Below are positions 9,214 through 16,730 of a stretch of 64,000 nucleotides of DNA, piece after piece. Source of the DNA: Tropicimonas_B omnivorans (GTDB lineage Bacteria; Pseudomonadota; Alphaproteobacteria; Rhodobacterales; Rhodobacteraceae). Both the position numbers and the translations under genes were made by a program. The notes beneath the pieces were generated by a model. The model made no database searches. It was not told the DNA's origin and saw only the letters and a list, made by a program, of their open reading frames with translations. Numbering within the stretch: position 1 is the stretch's first letter; every line of letters starts with the position of its first letter. The stretch spans positions 434,001 through 498,000 of the forward strand of contig NZ_JAVRHL010000003.1 in assembly GCF_031846565.1 (NCBI RefSeq), read 5' to 3'.

Positions 9214-10545
9214 TCACTCCTCGTCGTCGAGGGCGTCCACTGCGGCTTTCAGCTCGTCCTTGTCGGACGTCTTTTCCTCGACCGTCGCATGCTCGAAGAT
9301 GTAGTCGACGACCTTGTCCTCGAAGATCGGCGCGCGGAGCTGCTGCTGGGCCTGCTGGTTCTGCTGGATGAACTCGAAGAACTGACGTTCCTGGCCCGGA
9401 TACTGGCGAGCCTGCGTCATGACCGCTTGCGTCATCTCGGCGTCGGAGACCTCGATCTCCTGCTTGCGGCCGAGTTCGGCGAGGAGGAGGCCCAGACGGA
9501 CGCGGCGCTCGGCGAGCGTCTTGTGCTCGTCGGTGGGCTCGATCTTGCCGTGATCGTGGCCCTGCTCTTCGGGGTGCTCCTCGTGGTGGAGCTGGTGGGC
9601 GATCTGGTCGGCCTCGGCCTGTACCAGCGACGGCGGCAGGTCGAAGGAGACCTTATCGTCGAGCGCGTCGAGCAGGCGGCGCTTCATGACCGCGCGGGCG
9701 GCGGAGGCATACTCGGCTTCCAGCTTCTCGCGGACCTGACCCTTCAGCGCCTCGAGGTCCTCGGCGCCGAACTTGGTGGCCAGCTCGTCGTCGATCTTGG
9801 CGTCGGAGGGCGCCTTCACGGCCTTGACCGTGGTCTCGAAGACCGCGTCCTTGCCGGCGAGGTGCTCCGCGCCGTACTCGGCGGGGAAGGTCACCTCGAC
9901 ATCGCGCTTGTCGCCGGCCTTGACGCCCACGAGCTTCTCTTCGAAGCCGGGAATGAACTGGCCGGATCCCAGCGTGAGCGGGAAGTCGTCCGCGGTGCCA
10001 CCCTCGAAGGCCTCGCCGTCGACGCGGCCGATGAAGTCGATGACCACCTGGTCACCGTCCTCGGCTGCGCCGTCCTTGTCGTCGAAGCTCTTGGCTTGCG
10101 CGGCAAGGCCCTGGAGCGCTTCGTCGATGGCCTCGTCATCGGCCTTCACGACCAGTTTCTCGAGCGAGATGGAGGACAGGTCCGGCTCGGGGATCTCCGG
10201 CAGGGCCTCGTACTGCATCTCGACCTCGACGTCGTCGCCGGGCTTCCACTGCTCGCCGGTGGTCATCTTGACCTCGGGCTGCATGGCCGGGCGGTCGCCG
10301 CTGTCCTCGAAATGCTTCGACATCGCGCCGTCGACGGTTTCCTGCATCGCTTCGCCGAGCAGACGGTCGCCGTACTGTTTCTTGAGAAGCGCGAGCGGCA
10401 CCTTGCCCTTGCGGAAGCCCTTCATCTCGATCTGGGGCTGCGCCTCGACCAGCTTCTCGTCCACCTTCTCGTTCAGCTCGGAAGCCGGGATGGTGATCTT
10501 GTAGCCGCGCTTCAGGCCCTCGTTTGTGGTCTCGGTGACCTGCAT
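9214..10545 (-). CDS. tig: Trigger factor (ribosome-bound peptidyl-prolyl isomerase)
   Basis: A chaperone that meets nascent chains at the ribosome exit. It is 443 residues. The N-terminal ribosome-binding domain contains the signature KGFRKGKVPLALLKKQYG. A central FKBP-type PPIase domain follows (GDQVVIDFIGRVDGEAFEGG, LGSGQFIPGFEEKLVG), then the helical chaperone domain, with a His-rich insertion HHEEHPEEQGHDHG around residue 325 and a Gln-rich segment QQNQQAQQQL. The start at 10545 (MQVTETTNEGLKR) matches the family. A terminator follows. Confidence 0.97.
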   Translation of the reverse strand: MQVTETTNEGLKRGYKITIPASELNEKVDEKLVEAQPQIEMKGFRKGKVPLALLKKQYGDRLLGEAMQETVDGAMSKHFEDSGDRPAMQPEVKMTTGEQWKPGDDVEVEMQYEALPEIPEPDLSSISLEKLVVKADDEAIDEALQGLAAQAKSFDDKDGAAEDGDQVVIDFIGRVDGEAFEGGTADDFPLTLGSGQFIPGFEEKLVGVKAGDKRDVEVTFPAEYGAEHLAGKDAVFETTVKAVKAPSDAKIDDELATKFGAEDLEALKGQVREKLEAEYASAARAVMKRRLLDALDDKVSFDLPPSLVQAEADQIAHQLHHEEHPEEQGHDHGKIEPTDEHKTLAERRVRLGLLLAELGRKQEIEVSDAEMTQAVMTQARQYPGQERQFFEFIQQNQQAQQQLRAPIFEDKVVDYIFEHATVEEKTSDKDELKAAVDALDDEE

Positions 10546-10935
10546 GGGGGAGCGTCCTTCGTTTGCTGTCGTTGCGGGGGCCGCGCAATTGGGGCGCGGC
10601 GCGTGTTCGTGAAATTGGGCGCCCTTCTAGGGGCGCGTCCGTGTCCGCGCAAGCACAATGGCCGGCCGGCCCTGGCTGCCGGACCCCGATCCCGCTCGGG
10701 AGCCGGTCGGATGCCGCGCCCGTCGGGCGTCCATCCGCAGACGTGGTCCTGCGGTCCGGCTTGCCCGGACGGGTCTGCATGGAGCGAATCCCTGGAAAGG
10801 GCAAGGCGGGGGCCGGGCATTCCGCCGGGCGGTCCCCGCCCTTCCTTAACCCATTCTTTACTAAGAAGATCCAATGTCCCGGGATGCGACCCCACCTCCG
10901 GGTTCGCTTCCGAACCTGAAGGGCAACATGGAGCG
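10546..10935. other. Divergent intergenic region between tig and the phytochrome gene
   Basis: 390 bases without a supportable gene, holding the promoters of tig (leftward) and of the phytochrome gene (rightward). It contains a GC-rich inverted repeat with GGCGGGG and CCCCGCC arms around 10805-10840 and the CtrA-like motif reported separately. Confidence 0.5.
10846..10861 (+). promoter_or_regulatory. Possible CtrA-binding box
   Basis: The sequence TTAA-N7-TTTAC differs by one base from the alphaproteobacterial CtrA half-site pair TTAA-N7-TTAAC. It lies 75 bases upstream of the GGDEF/EAL phytochrome start, a plausible promoter position. One site with one mismatch is weak evidence. Confidence 0.35.
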
Positions 10936-13815
10936 ATGAAGGATGCAGACGAGACCGGGGCGACCCTCGCCGATTGGGCGGGCGGGAATATCAATCAGAC
11001 GGCTTCGATCCAGCCTGGCGGCTGCCTTGTCGAGATCGGGGGCGGAAGGGTGCTCAGCGCCTCGGTCAACACCTTGTCGGTCCTGGGGACCGACGCCCGG
11101 GACCTGCTGGGGACACCCCTGACGGAATGCTTCACCACCGAAGCGGTGGAGCGGCTGGAGCAGGGCTTCGAGGGTCTGCCGCCACCCTACTACAGGTCCA
11201 GCATCTTCGGCATCCATCCGTTCGGGGATGATCGCATCTTCGATATCGCGATACATCGCAACGAGGGCCGGTCGATCATCGAGTTCGAATCCTTGCCGCG
11301 CGAACGTCCGACTTTCGATGCCGACGTGATCCAGCCTCTTCTCGACAGGATCAGGTCCAGCCAGACGGTCGAACGGGTCTGGAGCCTCTCGGCGCACTTC
11401 CTGCGCGAGCTGACGGGGTTCGACCGGGTGATGGTATACCGCTTCGCGCGAGAGGGCGGCGGCGAGGTCATCAGTGAATCCCTCGGCGGCGAACTGCCGA
11501 GCTTCCTCGGGCGCCGCTTTTCCGCCGGAGACATCCTCCCGGAGGCGCGGGAGCGCACCATGCGCTACCTTCCGAGCATGTTTGCCGATATCGAGATGCC
11601 ACCGGTTCCCGTCGTCTCGATCGCGTCCGGCGGACCGGAGACGCTTGATTTGTCCCAGGCCGCGCACCGGGCGGTCGCCCCGGAGCGCCTTCGATCCCTG
11701 CGCGACATGGGCGTTGCGGCGAGCATGTCCATCTCGTTTCTCAGGGACGAGGCTCCCTGGGGCATGATTATCTGCCACCACCCGCGGCCGCACCGGCCGG
11801 ATTTCCGTGTCCGGCTGTCTGCCGAGATGCTGACGCGCTTCGCGAGTGCCGAGATCAGCCGTCGAGAAGAGGCGCTCGAGACGGCCCAGGCGGACCGCGC
11901 CCGGGGACAGTACGACCGGGTGATCGCCCTCGTCGAGGCGGGCGAAGCGCATCCCGGCGATCTCGGGGAGCTGAGACGGACCATCGGCGAAGCGATCGAG
12001 ATCGATGGCCTCGCGCTGTCCGAAGGCGGCCGCTACCGGACCTGCGGCCACACGCCAACGGAGGCCGAATGCCTGGGCCTCGCCCGCCATATGGAGAGGC
12101 GGGGAGGCCACGAGCGGCTCAGCTCGACCTCGTCGCTCGCCGAGACGCATCCCGGCCTCGTGGCGAAGGAGCGAGGGATCGGCGGCGTCATCGCCCTGCC
12201 CATCCGGGGGTGGGCAGGCGGCTTTGTCATGCTCTTCCGCTCCGAGGTGCAGGCGCCGCGGGGCCGGACGGACGATTCCGGGACGCTCGGCCGCGACGAG
12301 ACGGGCGTCGTCTTTCCCCGCAGCTTCGAGCACCGGGACGAGGCCGCAGGCGGCCGCTGCGCCCCCTGGACCGGGGGTGATCTGCGGGCGGCCGAGGTCC
12401 TGAGGGTCGCGCTGCTGGAATTCGCCCGCGTCCGGGCGGAGGCCGCCCTGTGCCGAAGCAAGGAGAAGTTCCGCAAGCTGGCGTTCTACGATCCACTGAC
12501 CGGGCTGCCCAATCGCGCGCTCTTCGTGGACCGCTTCGCCGCCGTCGCCGCGAAGATCCGGCGCTCCCGCAAGGAGATGATCTTGCTGCGGATCGACGTC
12601 GATCACTTCAAGGACATCAACGAGACATTCGGGCGACAGGCCGGCGATACCCTGCTCTACACTCTGGCCCAGCGGATCGAGAACGCCCTGGAGGGGAGGG
12701 AGACGTTGGCCCGTCTCGGCGCGGACGAGTTCGCCGCCATCGTTCGCCATACCGGTCCCGTGGGCCGGATCGAGGCGGTGACGGACCGAATCCGCAAGGC
12801 GGTCTCCATGCCGCTCGTGCTGAACGGGACCGAGGTCTCGCCGTCCGTCAGCATGGGAGCGGCGATCTTCCCTCACCACGGACATGACCAACGGACCCTG
12901 ATGCATTGTGCGGATATCGCGCTTTACCGGGCGAAGGCCACGGCCCGCGGAACGTGCGCGGTGTTCGATGATACAATGACGGTGGAAACCGGGAACGTCC
13001 GGGAGATCGAGAGCGATCTGCGTCTCGCCCTCGCTCGGGGGGAGCTGGTGCTGGCCTACCAGCCGCAGCTCGACGTCGCCGAGGGACGTGTCACGACGGT
13101 GGAGGCGCTCGTGCGCTGGAAGCACCCGCGCCGCGGCCTCCTGCCGCCGCATGAGTTCATCCCGGTCGCCGAATCCACCGGCCTCATTCACGCGCTCAGC
13201 TCGTGGGTCATCACCGAGGCCTGCCGGCAGATACGGATCTGGCGCGATGCCGGGCTGGATGTGAGGGTGGGCGTCAATGTCTCCACCATCGACGCCCAGC
13301 AGGACAACGTCCTGACCACGCTGGACGCCGCGATGGAGCGCCACGGCATCAGCGGCTCGAACCTCGAGGTGGAGATCACCGAAACCCTGCTTCTCGAACC
13401 CGGCGGCGAGGCTGCGAAGGCGCTGTTCGACGGCCTGCGCGCCCGCGGCGTCCACGTCGCCATCGACGATTTCGGAACGGGATACAGCGCCCTGTCCTAT
13501 CTGAAGGACCTGCCGTGCGAGAAACTGAAGATCGACCGCGTTTTCATCAAGGACATGAGAGACATCAAGAGCCGCGTCCTCGTCGAAGCGATCGTCGGAC
13601 TGGGCCGCAACCTCGGCAAGATCGTCGTGGCCGAAGGGGTCGAGACGCCTGACCAGTACCATGCCCTGAAGGACGTCGGATGCGACATGCTGCAAGGCTT
13701 TCTCTTCGCCAGACCGGAGCCCGCGGATCGCCTGCCGGCCCTTCTGGGCGAGATCGCGGAGGCGGTGCGGTCGGGCTATGCGGGTCCCGAAAACCGGCCG
13801 CTGCGAGTGGGCTAG
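10936..13815 (+). CDS. Degenerate bacteriophytochrome with GGDEF and EAL domains
   Basis: A 959-residue cytoplasmic signalling protein. Domain order: phytochrome PAS (about 15-120), GAF (130-300), PHY (310-490) with a PRSF tongue motif near 460 and the helix APWTGGDLRAAEVLR, GGDEF (505-670), EAL (690-940). The PDE domain looks intact: VEALVRWKHP, EITETLLL, DDFGTGYSAL, KIDRVF and AEGVET are all present. The cyclase signature is GADEF instead of GGDEF, so synthesis of c-di-GMP is uncertain. The chromophore site is eroded: the N-terminal biliverdin cysteine is missing (Trp aligns there), PASDIP is SAGDIL, and the pocket His in SPxHxxYL is Arg (APERLRSL), although CHH is kept. Likely a c-di-GMP phosphodiesterase whose photosensory part may no longer bind bilin. 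The ATG at 10936 is preceded by GAAGGG and GGAG. Confidence 0.9.
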   Translation: MKDADETGATLADWAGGNINQTASIQPGGCLVEIGGGRVLSASVNTLSVLGTDARDLLGTPLTECFTTEAVERLEQGFEGLPPPYYRSSIFGIHPFGDDRIFDIAIHRNEGRSIIEFESLPRERPTFDADVIQPLLDRIRSSQTVERVWSLSAHFLRELTGFDRVMVYRFAREGGGEVISESLGGELPSFLGRRFSAGDILPEARERTMRYLPSMFADIEMPPVPVVSIASGGPETLDLSQAAHRAVAPERLRSLRDMGVAASMSISFLRDEAPWGMIICHHPRPHRPDFRVRLSAEMLTRFASAEISRREEALETAQADRARGQYDRVIALVEAGEAHPGDLGELRRTIGEAIEIDGLALSEGGRYRTCGHTPTEAECLGLARHMERRGGHERLSSTSSLAETHPGLVAKERGIGGVIALPIRGWAGGFVMLFRSEVQAPRGRTDDSGTLGRDETGVVFPRSFEHRDEAAGGRCAPWTGGDLRAAEVLRVALLEFARVRAEAALCRSKEKFRKLAFYDPLTGLPNRALFVDRFAAVAAKIRRSRKEMILLRIDVDHFKDINETFGRQAGDTLLYTLAQRIENALEGRETLARLGADEFAAIVRHTGPVGRIEAVTDRIRKAVSMPLVLNGTEVSPSVSMGAAIFPHHGHDQRTLMHCADIALYRAKATARGTCAVFDDTMTVETGNVREIESDLRLALARGELVLAYQPQLDVAEGRVTTVEALVRWKHPRRGLLPPHEFIPVAESTGLIHALSSWVITEACRQIRIWRDAGLDVRVGVNVSTIDAQQDNVLTTLDAAMERHGISGSNLEVEITETLLLEPGGEAAKALFDGLRARGVHVAIDDFGTGYSALSYLKDLPCEKLKIDRVFIKDMRDIKSRVLVEAIVGLGRNLGKIVVAEGVETPDQYHALKDVGCDMLQGFLFARPEPADRLPALLGEIAEAVRSGYAGPENRPLRVG

Positions 13816-13867
13816 CCGCGAGGCCGATCCGGGATCACTCCGAGGCGGATGGAGCGCAGGGCGGGCA

Positions 13868-13907
13868 GGGGCACTGTCCCCGAGGGCCAGTCGGGGCCCG
13901 GTGCCCC
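13868..13907. repeat. Nested GC-rich hairpin downstream of the phytochrome gene
   Basis: Two nested inverted repeats, GGGGCAC/GTGCCCC outside and CCCCGA/TCGGGG inside, form a long stem. It ends 35 bases before the left att repeat. It may act in termination for the phytochrome gene or, before the island inserted, for tRNA-Leu reading leftward. There is no T-run on either strand. Confidence 0.5.
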
Positions 13908-13942
13908 GGATATCGATGATCGCCCTCTTCTCAAAGCGATGC

Positions 13943-13999
13943 TGGTGCGGACGGGGGGACTCGAACCCCCACACCTTGCGGCGCCAGAACCTAAATCTG
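13943..13999. repeat. attL: 57-bp direct repeat of the tRNA-Leu 3' end
   Basis: Identical over 57 bases to 49953-50009. It contains the T-arm, variable arm, acceptor end and encoded CCA, but only part of the anticodon stem-loop, so it is not a functional tRNA gene. It is the displaced chromosomal 3' end left by integration. Confidence 0.93.
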
Positions 14000-14600
14000 A
14001 TGATTTCCCAATGAAAACAAGGAAATCAGGGTTGAAGTTTGGCAGAACGTTCGAGAAACGAATGGCGAAACTGCTAACGCCGTACCACCCGCAATCATGA
14101 CGTTTTCCTGCGGCGCTCCGCAGCGCCAGACCGCCCCGATCTCTCAATTCGGCTTGGTCAAGGCTGGTGAGACGGTACGGCAGGAACCGATCAGTGGCCG
14201 CCCCCCTGGCACATCTGGTGATGCCACGGCAGCGTCCCGACGAGAAGGGCGGTCATCACCAAGGTCGCGCGGCGCGACGGTCAGCGGCAAGCTGTCCGCG
14301 CCGGTGATCCTGTGACGCGCAAGGCCGAACCGCCAAGACGCGAAACCCTCCCCTCTATCCTTCTCCCCGGTCATTCCTCGCGCTCCCCGCAAGGCAATCC
14401 TGCCCCCCGGATTTTTTCCAGACCCAAGGCGATTGCCGCAGAGCGAGGGTCAGAGCATCACGCTCGACATTTTGCGAGCTTCGGCTCGCGATTGTCCGCC
14501 CGAGGGCCCTCTCCCTTAGGTTCTCTCTATCCCTCTCTCGAAGCGGCAATCGAGATCCGATAAACATGTTAGACGTGGCGAGTCTGGTCTGTGAGCCCCT

Positions 14601-14628
14601 TTGGCGGAAAATACGGATTTTCCGCCAA
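14601..14628. repeat. Perfect 12-bp inverted repeat
   Basis: TTGGCGGAAAAT, then ACGG, then ATTTTCCGCCAA. The arms are perfect. It lies 257 bases before the MobC-like gene and may be the structural part of oriT or a replication/transfer protein site. Confidence 0.7.
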
Positions 14629-14689
14629 GGTCACCTCAGCCGACATTGCCGGGCGCTTCACCAGCCACTCAGCCCACCAGGCCAGCGCG

Positions 14690-14884
14690 GTTATCCACAT
14701 AATAGCGACGTGAGACGGTCTCGAACCGCCAGTCGGGCGCGATGAGGAATCCTGCAGCAGTTACAATGTCGGACAGAATAACCGCTAAAGGAACAACCAC
14801 GTTGACTGACAACCAAGCTATCATCTGCGCCCGCACCCGCCCTACGTTCCCCTAGGTTAACGGTCACCCCGATGGGGGGCCGGC
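14690..14884 (+). other. Candidate origin of transfer (oriT)
   Basis: The stretch directly upstream of mobC and the relaxase holds a GAGAC-G-GTCTC palindrome (14712-14722) and AATCCTGC (14748-14755), which resembles the YATCCTG/Y nick site of IncP-type MOBP systems in all but the first base. Position next to the relaxosome genes supports an oriT; the exact nick site is inferred. Confidence 0.4.
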
Positions 14885-15163
14885 ATGACCGCGCGGCGAG
14901 ACAAGCTCGTGAAGGTACGCTTCTCGCAGGAGGAAGTCTCGCTGCTGGAAACGCTGCGCCAGTCGGCGGGATTGGAGAGCTGCGCTGTGTTTGTCCGCAG
15001 ACGGGCTCTGGAACCCGAAATCGGCACAGGGGCGGTTGCGGAGCTCATCGGTCGGGTCGCTGTCACGCTGAATTCAGAAGATGTCGCTCCCAAACAGCTC
15101 GACCAACTGGCGCTTCTCCTTGACGGACTCACACTGGAGCTCCGCAGGGTTCAGAGGAGGTGA
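14885..15163 (+). CDS. MobC-like relaxosome accessory protein
   Basis: A 92-residue protein with the pattern of plasmid mobilization proteins of the MobC/ribbon-helix-helix type: a basic start (RRDKLVKVRFSQEE, likely the DNA-contacting strand), then SLLETLRQSAG and FVRRRALEP helices. Such proteins open or bend oriT for the relaxase. GGGGGG lies a few bases before the ATG. The stop is 3 bases before the relaxase start, so the two are co-transcribed. Function is inferred from pattern and position. Confidence 0.7.
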   Translation: MTARRDKLVKVRFSQEEVSLLETLRQSAGLESCAVFVRRRALEPEIGTGAVAELIGRVAVTLNSEDVAPKQLDQLALLLDGLTLELRRVQRR

Positions 15164-15166
15164 TCG

Positions 15167-16618
15167 ATGCGCGCGCATAACACCTTCCACCAAACGGTTC
15201 GCGTCTTATCCGCTTATGACCTCCGCGCAGGTGCAGAGTTCGTCGGCGGCACTATCCCGCGCGCGGATCCTATGACCCTGCGCGACCGCCTGGATCGTCT
15301 GGCAGATGGCGCGGGAGTGATGCACATGACACTGTCGCTGCCAGAGGGCCTGCGAGCCAGTCGCGAAACATGGCATGCGATTGTCATCGCGCAGCTCGAT
15401 CTGATGGGCCTGCATGCCCTGCGCACTCCGTGGGTCGCAGCCCGTCATATCGATGCCACCTGCGACCACGTCCATGCCGCCACCGCCCTGCGTGGGTTTG
15501 ACGGATCCCGCCTGCGCCCTGAAACCGGCGACATCCGGACAAGTCGCAATCACCAGATGCTGGCCCGGCGCCTCGGCTTGCCCGTACCAGACTACTTCAA
15601 CCCCCAGATCCCGCGCCTCGACCCACCGGTCATTACCCGTCGGCTGACGACTGCACCCAAGAAAAGGCTGGGCGAGGCCCTTAAGGCCATCTTCCCAACC
15701 GAACGGCCAAGAACCCTCGACGACCTCGATCGTGCCCTGGCACGTCAATCCCCCGCCATCATGCGCACCACGACCCAGAATACGCATGGGACGACGAGCC
15801 ACCTGTTCAGCTTGGACGGAGCCCGAATATTCGGAGGCGAGCTGGGGCCGGCGTGGGAGCCGCGACATCTCGAGAGGCGCCTCGCACATGCACATGCCCT
15901 TCACCGCCTTCGACTGCGCCTGAGCGCCCAAATCGTTCTCGCGGCCCTTCTGCCCTACAAGAAAGCACTGAAAGACCTCAGCGATGCAAAACGACAAGAA
16001 GATCCTGACCGTGCCCCAAGAATGGGAAGTTCTGCTCCAGACGCAACTGAAGACGGACGGCAAGGTGGACCAGCTGCTCCCGCTGCTCGGTCTGCTAAAC
16101 GACCCCGATCACCCGATGTCCGAACTGGGCCAAGCCCTGATCGAGGCGCTCCAGAAGATCGCCGACGACTTGCGGAAGGCGACAAAGTTGCGCGACGAGC
16201 ACCGCGCAACCCTGGATCAGGCGAACGAGACCAACGCCGTACTGTCACAGATGCTCAAGGACATCTCGGGGCAGCTTCAGGAAATCCGGGCGGAGAACCG
16301 CAGTTTGAAGCAGCAGATCTCCGATATCCACGGCCTGATGTTCAGCCCGGTCGACTGATCTTCGGTCAACAGCTCCGGCAGCTTCTCCGTTTCCTTCACG
16401 CGGGTTTCAGGGGCTGGCGCTGGCGGCGTTCGGACAAGTCAGGGATCCACGTCACGTTCCGGGATGGGAGTGTTGCCGAGATGGCTGGCGGCGTTCTGGT
16501 CAACGCGCGTGAGGAAGGTGAAGTCACCCGGTTCGCCGAAGCCTGGCGTCAGGAGTTCGGGGAGGTGGACATCGAGATACCCGGAATGTCAGACGACCGC
16601 TCCCCGGAACCGATGTGA
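15167..16618 (+). CDS. Relaxase (MOBP/VirD2-like mobilization nuclease)
   Basis: A 483-residue relaxase that would nick oriT and pilot the strand into the recipient. The catalytic core shows the family pattern GVMHMTLSLPEG, then a tryptophan helix, and the metal-binding histidine motif RHIDATCDHVH at about residues 93-103. A possible catalytic tyrosine is in VLSAYDLRAG near residue 17. From about residue 273 to 395 the sequence is a low-complexity Pro/Arg/Gly linker. In exactly that stretch another frame encodes a well-formed 124-residue protein. The last 85 residues look conserved again (GIHVTFRDGSVAEMAGG), like the C-terminal tail of other mobilization relaxases. It starts 3 bases after mobC. 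Confidence 0.75.
   Translation: MRAHNTFHQTVRVLSAYDLRAGAEFVGGTIPRADPMTLRDRLDRLADGAGVMHMTLSLPEGLRASRETWHAIVIAQLDLMGLHALRTPWVAARHIDATCDHVHAATALRGFDGSRLRPETGDIRTSRNHQMLARRLGLPVPDYFNPQIPRLDPPVITRRLTTAPKKRLGEALKAIFPTERPRTLDDLDRALARQSPAIMRTTTQNTHGTTSHLFSLDGARIFGGELGPAWEPRHLERRLAHAHALHRLRLRLSAQIVLAALLPYKKALKDLSDAKRQEDPDRAPRMGSSAPDATEDGRQGGPAAPAARSAKRPRSPDVRTGPSPDRGAPEDRRRLAEGDKVARRAPRNPGSGERDQRRTVTDAQGHLGAASGNPGGEPQFEAADLRYPRPDVQPGRLIFGQQLRQLLRFLHAGFRGWRWRRSDKSGIHVTFRDGSVAEMAGGVLVNAREEGEVTRFAEAWRQEFGEVDIEIPGMSDDRSPEPM
15984..16358 (+). CDS. Coiled-coil protein nested inside the relaxase gene
   Basis: A 124-residue ORF in the +1 frame relative to the relaxase, entirely within it. Its composition is that of a real protein: no low complexity, an N-terminal helix (KILTVPQEWEVLLQTQL), LLPLLGLL, and a long heptad-like coiled coil (SQMLKDISGQLQEIRAENRS, LKQQISDIHGL). 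The overlapped relaxase stretch, in contrast, is a disordered-looking linker, so this frame probably carries the selected information. The layout resembles mobA/mobB of RSF1010, where mobB also lies inside the relaxase gene; no homology is claimed. The Shine-Dalgarno sequence is weak. Confidence 0.6.
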   Translation: MQNDKKILTVPQEWEVLLQTQLKTDGKVDQLLPLLGLLNDPDHPMSELGQALIEALQKIADDLRKATKLRDEHRATLDQANETNAVLSQMLKDISGQLQEIRAENRSLKQQISDIHGLMFSPVD

Positions 16619-16730
16619 TGAAAAGCCCTTTCCCCTGAATAGCCCGCCTGCGCCAGCAGACCGATAACCAACTATGCGAGCCCCCACTCGCCATTGATAA
16701 CGGACACTTCCGCCCTGGGGTACGTCTGGT

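Larger units (their letters stand above)
14000..14884. other. Left-end non-coding region of the element
   Basis: 885 bases without a convincing gene. Just inside attL lies an 8-bp inverted repeat, TGATTTCC/GGAAATCA (14001-14008 and 14021-14028). A TTCG-loop hairpin (GCGAGC/GCTCGC) is at 14473-14488, in a pyrimidine-rich stretch. The rest contains the perfect 12-bp inverted repeat and candidate oriT listed separately. Confidence 0.5.

Noticed and set aside
10861..13974. 1037-codon open frame on the minus strand
   Set aside because: Antisense to the phytochrome-GGDEF-EAL gene; the translation is not protein-like.
13943..13999. A second tRNA-Leu gene at the left end
   Set aside because: Only the 3' 57 bases are present; the D-arm and 5' acceptor strand are missing, so it is an att remnant.
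14473..14488. Terminator from the GCGAGC-TTCG-GCTCGC hairpin
   Set aside because: No T-run follows on the plus strand, the run precedes the stem, and no gene ends there.
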